Below are positions 27,843 to 38,420 of a stretch of DNA of 64,000 nt, in pieces. The notes under the pieces were generated by a model. The model was not told the DNA's origin. It did not search any database and worked only from the letters and a program-made list of their open reading frames with translations. Each line of letters starts with the position of its first letter. Within the stretch, counting starts at the first letter, position 1. The position numbers were made by a program, and so were the translations under genes. Location of the stretch: positions 2,674,630 through 2,738,629 of the forward strand of contig NW_024104283.1 of the NCBI RefSeq assembly GCF_003945595.2, written 5' to 3'. Source of the stretch: Pipra filicauda. Taxonomy: Eukaryota; Chordata; Aves; Passeriformes; Pipridae.

Positions 27843-28200
27843 TCAGAAACAGTTAATTACTTTGATCAGGAGGATGGTCTCATCTCTAGGAAAATCCCAT
27901 TTGCTCGTCCTCCTGATCATTCCAGCTTCTTTAAGCACATCTCTGCACAGACCATCAATACTGTACCCTGACAGCAGGGCCCCAAAATAGGACTCTTTTC
28001 CCACCTTCAAAAGCTGGCTCTTCTCCCCTTGGAAGTCTGCAAAGAAAACTTCACAAATATCTGAATCTCTAAGTGGTTCCTGAGAGAGTGGCATCTGCCA
28101 AAACCAAAGATGACATGGAGGTCATCGAAGAAGACAAGATCCCACTCCTGGTCATGCAGGCAGGTAACCGAGGGGTGAAGATAGTACAGGCACTCCTCAC
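27843..28200 (-). other. Unidentified coding-like patch (possible pseudogene fragment)
   Basis: On the minus strand one frame entering at about 28190 reads CLYYLHPSVTCLHDQEW, then DLVFFDDLHVIFGFG, and is closed by a stop about 30 codons later. A second frame is open from 28094 to 27843 (83 codons, beginning MPLSQEPLRDSDICEVFFAD and containing SYFGALLSGYSIDGLCRDVL). The composition looks protein-like and the two frames could be one sequence broken by a frameshift, but I do not recognise a family. A perfect 12-base inverted repeat lies at its low end (27863-27874 and 27908-27919). It could also be chance. It sits in METTL24 intron 1, just downstream of exon 1. Confidence 0.25.
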
Positions 28201-28599
28201 TTTTGCTAACTCTAGATGCTAATTATAGTCCTCACTTCCCTAAAAGGCTTAACAACCATTAGTAGGAACCTAATTACAAGTTCAATTTCCAGCTCATTAA
28301 CTAGCTCATTAATTCTAAGACCAGGTCTTAAAACCCTTTCTTGACCGCCTTCTGCGAAAGCAATGGCACTTGGATGCCAAGAACGCCAAGGGCCACGGAC
28401 TCTTCCCAACCTTGCTCCTAGTTGGGGATGTCAAGCCTGATGAGCGCGCCGGCTAACTCGGGGCCAGTGTTACCTCCTCAAACCGAGATGACCCCGTCCA
28501 GCCCCGCTCCAGCACACTCCCCCTTCTCTGCAGCTGAGGAACATTGCTCAAAAAGTCGTTCGATCACTTCCCAAGAAGTCACCATCACGTCATCCCGCA

Positions 28600-29340
28600 C
28601 CACCTCACCTCACCTCACCAACGCCCTCCCGCCACCTCCTCTCAGGTACCAGCCACACCTCCGCCCCGGCTGCCCGCTCACCCTCGGCTCCTCACGGGGA
28701 GAAGGGGGCGCCGGTCGCGACACGGCGGTGGCTCCTCCCGAGCCCGCCCTACCTTCCTGCGGCGGCCGCCCGGGGGCTGCAGGGCGCAGCAGGCGGGCGC
28801 GGCGCTCCCCCGCCGCCCGCTCCGCACGTAGGTGACCCGCCGCCTGCCCCCCAGCGCCGCTGCCGCGCCCGGGCGCTGCTCCGCGCCGCGGGGCGGGGGG
28901 GGGGCCCGCCCCGCCGCCACCGCCCGATCCCGGGGCTTCTCCTCCGGACACCAGGATCGCCTCATGCCCAGCTGGAGGCAGAGGAAGAGCGCCGCGGAGA
29001 GCAGGCAGAGGCGGAAAGCCGGGCCCCGCCAGAGCGGCCGCTCCTTGGGCATGGCGGCGGGGGCTGCCCTGCCCGGCGCGGCCGCCCCCCCGCCCCGCCG
29101 CAGGGCTCATGCCGCCGGCGGGCCGGGCCCCGCGGCCGCCGCCGCCGAAACTTGGGAGACCCCGCCCCGAGCGGGGCCGGCCGGGGAGGGGCCGGGGTGC
29201 CCCTGTCCCGGCCCAGCGGGGGCTGCGGGGCACGGGGGTGTTCGGCGTCGGACGGCCCGCGGGATGCTCCGCGCCCCGGCGGGGGCAGCGCCCGGGTACC
29301 GAACGTGGGGCCGTGCCGCTATGGAGCCACAGGTGCGGGT
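28600..29340. promoter_or_regulatory. METTL24: CpG island, METTL24 promoter and first exon
   Basis: An abrupt change to very high GC with dense CpG dinucleotides, unlike the CpG-poor flanks. It contains GC-box-like strings (gggcggggg, ccgccccgcc at about 28891-28912) and a run of ten G at 28895-28904 that could form a G-quadruplex. METTL24 exon 1 lies inside it, so transcription of METTL24 should begin on the minus strand upstream of 29052. No TATA box was seen, as usual for CpG-island promoters. The exact start site cannot be determined from sequence. The long open frames on both strands here reflect the lack of AT-rich stop codons. Confidence 0.85.
28753..29052 (-). CDS. METTL24: METTL24 exon 1 (start codon, signal anchor, stem)
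   Basis: First coding exon, 300 nt or exactly 100 codons. It starts MPKERPLWRG and ends PGGRRRK at the donor AAG|GTAGGG. Residues about 12-29 (AFRLCLLSAALFLCLQLG) form a hydrophobic signal-anchor after a basic N-terminus, as in type II secretory-pathway membrane proteins. Residues about 40-70 are a low-complexity Ala/Pro/Arg/Gly linker. The block RRRVTYVRSGRR (residues about 70-81) and the following CC and RRRK match human METTL24 (RRQVTYVRSGRR, then CC and RRK), which fixes the identity. The start was chosen because it has the same position and length relation as the human one. Codon third positions are almost all G or C owing to the island. The boundary is phase 0 and joins exon 2. Confidence 0.92.
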
Positions 29341-29499
29341 CGCTGGTACGTGCACTCGGGCCTGACAGAGGACAGAACCCCCCGACCTAACTGTTATATC
29401 GCCCATCTCTATAGCATGGAAGTGTGCTAACTTGTCAATGTTTGTATTATTTCAGATTATACACATTATGTAATGTCATGAAGTAGTGGAATTTTACTG
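29341..29499. other. Intergenic, upstream flank of METTL24
   Basis: A short AT-richer stretch leaving the CpG island. I see no gene and no recognisable repeat. Confidence 0.6.
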
Positions 29500-29965
29500 G
29501 AGACTTGAGTATTGTTCATGGTTAAGTCAAACAAAAGGACAGCCCGCGCCTGGAAACAAGGACTTTGCTTCTTGGAAGGTTAGAGTTATCCATGAAGGAT
29601 AAAGGATAACCCTGAACATCCAAGATAACATTAGCATCCTAACCCTTCTGATATGTCTTTGAAACCTTCCCAGTATCATCTGGCAGTACATATAATAATT
29701 CCAGCAAGGCTGACTCCAGGGACATCTGGACCAATAGACAAGCAGCCAGAATGCTGCAAAAATAGAGCTACTTTTCAAAGTTCTACTCTGATTAGTAACC
29801 AGTGGTGTGGCTATTAGTGATTAGTCACATTGTGTTGGACCTGAACTTTTGAAGGGTATGAGAACCCTGCGTGAAATATCAGCTGTGGTGCCCTAATATT
29901 TGGCTGCAACTCCTCGTGCTCATGAGTAACTCTTCTAAGTCTATACTTTGCATCCTAGCTTCTTT
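29500..29965 (+). mobile_element. Possible LTR-like element
   Basis: The plus strand has the cadence of an avian LTR. It starts around TGAGTATTGTTCATGG and continues through a stretch of roughly 350 bases with a tgcaaaaatagagc segment. It then has an R/U5-like tail: gaagggtatgagaaccctgc, 'tgtggtgcccta', and 'ctcctcgtgctcatgagtaac'. No AATAAA is well placed and no matching second LTR or internal retroviral frame was found. The call is by resemblance only. Confidence 0.3.
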
Positions 29966-32900
29966 CCTGGGTTATTACAGGCCAGCTGCTGATTTTTATG
30001 ACACATTCTTGGTTTCATGCATGAAAGAAAGGACCTGCATGAGCTGAGCAAGGCTGAGAGGTAGTGCAGGGGACAGGTGTCCCCCTCACCTCTGTGGGAG
30101 CACTGGAGGCCCCGCATTTGTTTCACAAGGGAGACACTAGACAGAATTATAAAGTGCAGAGGCTGGCTTTTGTCTTAAGCCACAATGCTAAACCATTGCT
30201 GAGCGATGAGCAGGTTGCGGTGCTTGGTGGGATTTTTTGAAGCAGGACCTGCAGATGGGGAGAAGTGTCCATGGCAGGAGGCAAGCTCTGTGTGAACAGA
30301 GAGGGGGGAGATTGCAGCCAGTTTGCAGCACATGCTGCTCGGTTAGTAATAAATGTGTTCCTGGGTGGGATGTGCTGGACATGAGTCCAAAACTAATCCC
30401 CATTTCTTTGCCAAGTAGGGGAGAGAGTCTGTAACTCTTGTCCCCTGTAAGCAGTCCTGTGCTTCCAGCACCACTGTCTTGTCTGCTGGCAAGGGAGAGT
30501 ACTTGCTTCACTGAGCTCCTTCTGATGTCCTCTCCTCCCTGTCTCTTTACAGCCTGGAGCACAGCCAGGGCAGACTGATGCTGGGGAAGCAGGTCAGAGG
30601 GGAGCACTGGGAAAAGTGGGGCCTGCAGCAGCCAAGCAACCAGACCTGCTGGCAGCATGACAGAGGAGCTGCATGTAGGAAGATAAGGGAGGGAGCAATG
30701 GTCTATCTGGAGAACTGAGATTTCAAGCATGGCTCCAAGCACAGATGCACTGGCAGGTGAGGTGCATGCTCCCTGCCGTTTAAACGTTGCTGTCCTCGTT
30801 TTTTTAAGTAAACTGTTCTTCTAAATTAGGTTAAAGCAATTCCATGGTTGTTTTAAACTGCCCTAAATGCAGGCCCCTCTTGGAAGGGAGTAAGTGGCAG
30901 TCCTGCTTGCCATTCCTGAAGCAAGAGGGTGGCTCCTTTGTTGTAAGCTAAACCAGGTCCATGACCCAGATGAAAACTAATTCAAGAAAAACTGTATCTG
31001 GAGTGTGTTCCTAATAGACCTGGACACCCTTTTTGCTACTATCCTATCTTTTGGACAACCTCTGGGTGGTTTATTCCTCTGGGGAAATGCAGTGCAGGTC
31101 AGAGCACTTCTGCCCCACCTCAGTTCAGGGGTCCTCGTCTTCCTCTTGGACAGGCTTGGGTGCTTACCATAGGCAAGCAAGTTGGCTCTGGCTGGGGACC
31201 CTTCTGATAACCACACGCTTTTCCTGCTTCTACCCCACTTACATGGCTCACAAATGGATCAGACAAGCCCTGCTGCTAATGCAAGAAAGGATTTTAGGAG
31301 GGCAAAGGGAGAGCATAACTGCACCAATCATGACTGACATCAACTGAAGTGATGGGCATCTGGCTCCATCCATGAGCATCACCTGGAGTTTATCAGCAGA
31401 AGGTCACTTTGGCTGCCATGGGGCTGCCTCTCCATCACTTTGCTTCTCCATGTGAAATGGCAACATTTATCTGCAGGACAGAAGTAATGCTGATGCTCAG
31501 GGAAGAGAGGTTTAGACATACATCAAGAACACTAAATGCAGGGGTAAATGTGACAAGACACAAGACTTGCAATAGTGCTAGCCAAAATAATATCACAAAC
31601 TTCTTAGCACAAAGTTTGTTTTAAGCTATCAGCATCTAGTCGATAAATAATGGCATGTGAAGGTCCTACTAAAATATAAGTTTGTGTTTGTATGATTATT
31701 GAGAAAATGTTGAAGGCAGGAGTACAAAAATTGACTACAAAAGTATAAAGTGCCCAAATACATTTTAAAACTCTCTCATGAGTTTTAACCCTTGAGAAAT
31801 CAAAGCTTTCCTAAAAACTTGAATAGTACATACTCAAATAAAAGAAGTCTACCTGAGCAGAATAAAATCCACAAAGTCTTTCTTGATTTTAGCATCACAG
31901 GTTCATTTGTTTTCTTCTCTCATTGTGTAGCTTCATCAGAAAGCTCAAATACTTGAATCCAGCCACTCTTCTTGTCGTCACTGAGCTCTAACTGTAAGTC
32001 CTGACCTTGTATGAAATATTGCATTCCTTAGAAAGGTGATCATCCTCAATTTGTGAGCATGATAGGAGTGGTTCTGATAAAGAACAGTTCAAAAAAGTTA
32101 ACTCAGTGTTTTAAATTTGCTTTTGTGTTTTAATGAACAATTGAATTTCTCATGCTTCCCACCTGCTTCCACACCCACTCCCCCCCAACTCTTATGAATG
32201 TAAGTCTGCCTGTTTAAAACACAACAGAGGGTTTCTAAAGATATAGAAAAAGGAAACAATGGTAGAGAAGGATCTCAGGAAATCTCAGGAACAATGAGAA
32301 ATATTATCTGGTTTAGCATAAGAATCAGTGGGAATTAAGATAGTACTTTAAACAGTCTCACTTTTCCATTTTAACAAGTGAATTATAAATCAATTCTTCC
32401 CACAGGCATTGGTTGTAAAGATATGTGAGCAATGCCTGTTAAGAAAAAGAGCAAATTAAAATTGCAGCATAATGGATGCAACTCCAATCCAACTGGAGGA
32501 TGGGCCTTTTTGAGGTGATTGCTGGGAACACAGCTTCTGTAAAGTTTCACAGCTTCTGCAAAACATGCTTACTCTTTGAGTCAGGCAGCAAATAGCCTCC
32601 CCTTCTTGCTGTCCTAAAGCAAAATGGATAGTGTTAAAGGAACATATATCATGCTGGATCCAACTGAATACAAACTACTGCCATGTAATGCAAGGAGTAA
32701 CTCAAATAGCGACTCTGAATGTGAGCATTAAATTTCTACTGAGAACAGCGAGCATCATGCCCTGATAACCAAAATTAGACGTTGGTCTTACTGTGTCTGC
32801 TTTTTATGTAGGTGCACAGAGCTACAGCTCCCTTAGTTTCTCCAAAAAAGTCTTTGAACTGCTAAAATTCCTCTGTCATTTACAAATTTGTCTATGGTGA

Positions 32901-35900
32901 GAGCAAGGTGCTCAGCCTCTAGAAGGAAGAAGTTTAACAGCAATGAAATTTCATTGCTTTAGTGCTGTCTTCACTGCTTATAAATTACCTCTTGCCTGGG
33001 ATATTGTTGGTAGTGAAATCTCTCCTTTGCAGCAGTTATTTAATGTTGCTCTCTCTAATGGCCATCTTCAGTTCAAGCATCTTGCCTACTACCATCCACC
33101 TTCTGCCTCCACCCACTGTCAAGGCATCTGTTTACCTTCTGGTTAGTCAAAATGTCTTCCCCAATCCCCGTGCAAAATTAAACCCCAGGCAGGAAAAACA
33201 CCACTAGGAATTCCCTAGATTCTCCAAGGGCTGTTAGTACAAGTCAAACATTCCTCCTATAAAATGAGTGAGTGAATAAAAATGCTCTTTTTGACTCTGC
33301 CTAACAACTGCACTGGACTTGGTAGGAACTACTTGCCAAAATCTACAGGACAGAGAAAAGGAAGATTTTTTTTCCCTCTCCTCCCTCCTACATTCCTGGC
33401 TAACGCTTTTAAAATCCAAGTGATGTTGTTCCATGCACATGAAAACAGAGACGTTTTATGCAGAAACTTTCACAAGGTCATTTTAAAAGAGGCCACAGGA
33501 AGAGAAGTACAGTGTGTTCTTCCCCACAGAAGATGTGTGTGCCTCTCATCCTGACTCTGCAAGAGTCAGAGCTTTGGTCCAGGCCTGGTTTATTGCCTTG
33601 CACATTTATGTGCCAAAGCTCTGCCATAGTCCTGGGGAACGTGGGATGATATGTTTGTAGCTCCTGGGTGACTTCTCAGTGATGGCTTCAGTGCAAGCCT
33701 GATCTCATTTCTGCTCCTTAAAATTGCAGCTTGAAATCCTGGATTTCTTTATGCACCAAATGACAGATGACCCTGGAGCCTGCACAGCCATCAGCTCTGC
33801 CAGGTAGGTACAGCTCTTACTTCTTCCCATACCTTAAATGCCACTGAAAACTGAGAGAAAGAATCTCTTTCTGTTACCTTTTAAATGTTAGCAACAGAGA
33901 AGTAAATTGGCCGCATTGGTCTATTACCGACTTACCACTGCTGAGAAATACGTGTCTGAACAGCTGTCAAGGCAAAAGCTCAGCTGTGTGAATTATTAAA
34001 ACCACTTCTCAGCTCACCACTGGTAAGTTTGAAGATAACAGCTAAAAAATATATGTTCATGCAGTCTCCCATTAGCTTGTGGGCTATCTCCTCACGCTTG
34101 TGGGCTATTTAGGCAGCTTAACACAAGATTGATCTTGCTGTGCAGCAGCACAGCACGAGGCATGGGCAGAGGCTGTCTTTTCCCTCCAGCTACAGAGGGA
34201 TTCAAACACCACGGCCTGTCACATGATCCAAATTTGATGAAAGAGGTAGTTGATAATTACTGGCCTGAAGAGGGGATTATAGATCAAGGTTTACCTCTGA
34301 GACACACTCTTGTGCGTTTGCACTCATACATACCTGTACCTGTACACACACATTCGCTGCAGGAATGAGAAGAAGAATGAGACAGCCCTTCAGCAGAAGG
34401 TGCTCTGCAGCTCTGTGCTATGCCCGGACCTTACCTTTATTTATTTAACCCTAATTCTCTAGCAGCTGTTTCACTCCTGGAGAGGACCAACAGTGATTTT
34501 ACAGTTTGCCTTTTCCTAAATCATTCTGAACAAGTAAAATTCTGCCTGCTTTTTAAAATAAGGGCTTGCAATTTTATTGAACAGATACTAGTATATAAAT
34601 TGAAAGCATGTATGGCCATTTTTAAAAAAAGATGTTCCAGTTTATAGGAATTAAGCAGTGATAGCTCATATGCAGTTCACATACTACTGCACAGACTTTT
34701 GTGATAGTACTTTGTCGTCTGTATTTCTTTTGCATGTGTACTGTAATCCCAGACAGATGTCCAGCTTTGCTTAAAAACTACCCTGAGTTTCTATTACAAA
34801 ATCCTATTTTCTCTATGTTTCAGAGATTACCTTGGTGTTATTCTGGCTTCAGCTTTCTGCCTTTTTTTTTGGATGCTATAAATTTTACTGACATTTTTAC
34901 ACTTCTAAGATCAAGGATGAATAACTTTCATTAAAAACTGTAATTTGGCATAAGGATTAATCTATAATGGTCAGAATTTGACAAAACACCACAGCTGGAG
35001 TAGTAATGATGGCTTTAAGAAATTATATAAGCCTTTTTATTACATGTTTTAATGGGCTTACATAGAACAGTACAAATGCCGAAGTATTTATATAGGGGAT
35101 GGCAACGGCACTGGAGCAATAGAGCAGATGTCAGTGAGAGAGACTTTCATCTGCAAGCACTCAGTAAAAAGGGCTCTCCAAGGGAAGAAGAGAAGCAAGC
35201 CAGAGCACTGGGGCTGCTAGGGAGAAGAGCAGCAGCAAAATGTTCCAGGTAGAAGATTCACAAACAAATTAAGACCCTTAATTAATGTTCTGTGCACTTT
35301 TTCTACAGTCTATCTTGCAACGTTGTTTGATATACTGGCATGTGTCTGTACAATTTATGCCTCATTAAAGGCAATAGGAAACAATAAAAGCTGGAAGTGG
35401 TTGGCAGTGTACTTGATAGACCTGATGGACGAAAAGCAGCTTTCGTAGAAGGCATGCAAAAATGTCCTGGACCAGTATGCAGACCAATTAATAATATGCA
35501 TCCACCTTTAATAAAGGCCTCACCCATGTGTCTGAAAAGCATCCTTTTTTTTCAGGACACTAAATTCAGGATCATTGTCCTTCCCTGTAATAAAAAGGTT
35601 GCTTTTTTAAACTATTACTGGTAGGTCAGCCAATCATCTCCTCCGGCTGGTTGAATTTAAATGTCTTAGATACAACCCTAACAAGGAGGAGAGAAATGGC
35701 CTTGCCCTCAGCAGAAAAGATGCCACAGCTCCCCTGCAGCTGAGCAGCCTGTCTGGGAACAGATGGTGAGGATAAAACTCAGTGCTCTTCCCTCAGGCTC
35801 CTTTCAAGGCAGTTTGCCCTCGATGCCATGTAGAGCAGCTTCAATGATTCAGAGATACCAATATTGATTCGAAGTGGAATAACCTCCTTAGCTGAGAGTT

Positions 35901-37539
35901 TATATATAGGTTAGGTGTTGCTGCAGGACTCATTCTTTCGGCATATGTCTTCCTGCAACATATCTGCCTCCATCCTCAGATATGGATGTGGAAAACAAAG
36001 GCCAGTCAGATGTTTTGAAGACGCTGTGGGAAGGACAAAGTGAGTTTGCAATGACACTGGCACCTCTATAGGCATCGCTTCAGGCGATGAACACTCAGCC
36101 AGGCTAATGTTTGTGGTTGTGCCCCAGCTCCTGGCTCGCTTGCAGGCTCCTTGTTAGGAGGAGATCCCTTTGCCAGAATGCATTGAAATTCTTCAGGAAC
36201 AGGGTAATTTCTCTGTACTCTGTCAGGAGATCAAGTACATGCTCCCGAAAGCATAAAGGCTTTTTGCAGGGCTTGCTTTGTGCCTGCCACTCTCCTGGTG
36301 GCAAGGCTGGAGGCAAAGCCAGTGGCTACAGAGCCTGCGCTGCCATCTCCCCACAGACTAGTCAGTGTAGCAGAGGCAGCATAGCGGGGAGGATTGTCTC
36401 AGAGGACACCTCCCCTGCAAGGCAAAGGAGAAGCTGTGGCTTCTCCCAAGCTGTAGCTGGGTCAATGGCGGAAGCCAGGCAAGCAAAGGAACTTCCTAGC
36501 CGGAGTCCAGGGCACGAGTGCAGGCAGGGGGAGACCCCAACTCTGGGACCTGCAGCTGGAAGAGGCAAATCTTCCCTCTTACTTCTCACTCTTCCCTCAG
36601 GCTTAATGTGAAGGAAAGAAGATGATCACTGATGTATATTGATGGGAGCCTTTAGGAATCCAGAGCTTTTTGCTCAATCTTTGTGCTGAAGTGCTCAGTC
36701 TTACACAGCAAAGACAAACAGCAACAAGATTGCTCTCAGCAACCCAGACAAGAACATTTTAGTGCATAATTATGGATGAGATGCAAAAGGACAAAAAAGA
36801 GGGAAAACATCTGTTCGCATAGAGTTTATTGCCGTTCACTTAAGAGGCCCATTAAATGCTAGAAAAAGCTATTTATCCTTCTGTTTGAGGCAATTATCCT
36901 ACTGCAAATCTCTGTGGGAATTTGCCCTGTGTTTATTCTTGGAGTGCTGACACTGTGCAGATACACTCGCCACACAGAAAAAAGGCGCAGACCTTGCCCA
37001 CCGAGGCTTATGGAGGGATTTTCAGAAGCAGGGTAGCCAGTGCTTTCAGCTGCCTCAGCCCCTTTATTTCAAAAATCAAAAGGAGCTTTTTCATTAGAAG
37101 GGCACCCAAAAGTGGGATTGCTCTTCTTGTAGTCACTGTCACAGCAATACAGGGGTGTGAGAAGACCAAATATAGTTCTTTGAATGTTTAAAGGAGACCA
37201 GCTGTCCTACTGATCAGGAAATCATTTGACTCACCAGGCTGCAAGGTCCGTGCAGAGGAGAGGCTTCATCTCCTTGAAGCTCAACCATGCACTCGTTTGG
37301 CGAAGAGGAAAGCAAGTGCGACTGTGTTGGTTAATCCCTCCCCCCTCTCCTCTGGCCTGCTCAGGCCTTTGCATAAGAGCTTGGCAGTGAAGCATCTCTT
37401 GACCATACCAGGAACTCTTGGAAAGCTAAGGTGGGGGCAGCACTGACTGTAGCAGGAACTCCTGCTGCCTGACCAGGGTGGGAGATAACAGCAGGAATAA
37501 TCAATCACCCCCTGACAGCCTTGGAACATCCCTTATCTG
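29966..37539. other. Intergenic, nothing recognised
   Basis: About 7.6 kb with no supported gene. The open frames are short (the longest, 184 codons on the minus strand at 30188-30742, has no recognisable family or splice context). There is a 13-base direct repeat (gcttgtgggctat at 34075-34087 and 34096-34108). No CR1 tail, tRNA or other RNA gene was recognised. Confidence 0.6.
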
Positions 37540-38420
37540 AATTGTAGCTCAAGTGGAACAGTACCATCCTCACTGGAATTTCAAAAATTCCAATAATCAC
37601 TAACCCAGATTGCAGCCAGGATGAAAATTTACCAATGACTTAAGCCAACCCTCAACCAAAGGGTCCTAAGACAGACCCTTTGAGCTCTTCTGGACTGTAG
37701 TGGACTGCATCAGTATTTCCCTCTGTGTGGGATGCCTCTGAGAGTGCCTGACCTCTCAAGCTTGTGAAATTCGGAGAAGTGTCGCCTGGCAACAGAACCT
37801 GGGCTGATATCCCCACTACTCGAGGCTCAACACTCCCCCCTCTGCACACCCATTGAGAAATGCCAAAAAGGCATTAGACATGAGCATTTCACTGACTCTT
37901 GAGGGGAATTTTTTAATAGGTATACCTTTGTACTTCTACATTACATATCCGTGTTTGTGTGTGTTACCTTTGTACATTTGTATATACATATCTGTGTGTG
38001 TGTATTGACTTGAACACCCTGTAACAAATGTAGTATACATGTTATTATCTTGAATCCCTAACTGTTATTATTGTTATGTTCATAGCTGATAATTGTTTAA
38101 TCTAGATTTTTAATGCTGTTATGATTAAGTGCTGCTAAATCCTTTAGATATAAACCATTGACTAAGTCTGAGCCCAAGGTTGGATTCAGCCACATCTACA
38201 CTCTTCTCTGAGAAGGAGTTTGGAGAGCAAGGGGATCTACTCTGACTCTTGTGAGTCAATGAAGGGTCTCCCTTACCCCTTTTTACATCCCTGGCCTCCA
38301 TATAAATCACTCTAAATTGATTCTAATTCAATTTACTTTTATATGTATTATCCATGCACTAAGTAGTAGAGTGAGCCTTGCCATCGAACTTTGTCTCACT
38401 TTTGCAAATTCATATTGAAG
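37540..38420. repeat. Probable interspersed repeat, LTR-like
   Basis: A block that looks like a degenerate repeat rather than unique intergenic DNA. It contains 'gggtcctaagacagaccctt', 'tttgagctcttctggactg', 'cgaggctcaacactcccc', TG-rich strings around 37950-38005, and 'gagtcaatgaagggtctccc' near 38250. Parts recall avian ERVL-type LTR or internal sequence, but I cannot place family, orientation or ends. Small palindromes (37575-37593, 37859-37875) are present. It has no open frame of note. Confidence 0.35.

Larger units (their letters stand above)
8533..28752 (-). other. METTL24: METTL24 intron 1 (about 20.2 kb)
   Basis: Long first intron between the CpG-island exon 1 and exon 2. Recognised contents are a solo-LTR-like element (about 13.94-14.48 kb), a degraded CR1 (about 14.99-15.46 kb), a CTCF-like motif (17832-17846), a possible older CR1 relic (about 23.69-24.00 kb) and an unidentified coding-like patch (27.84-28.20 kb). 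The rest is AT-rich sequence with A and T runs (for example about 26.65 kb), in which I see no further exon, RNA gene or recognisable repeat. Enhancers are plausible in such an intron but cannot be read from a single sequence. Confidence 0.7.

Noticed and set aside
28610..29390. Long overlapping frames on both strands in the METTL24 CpG island (up to 207 codons)
   Set aside because: GC-rich DNA has few stop codons. Only the 300-nt exon 1 frame matches a protein family.
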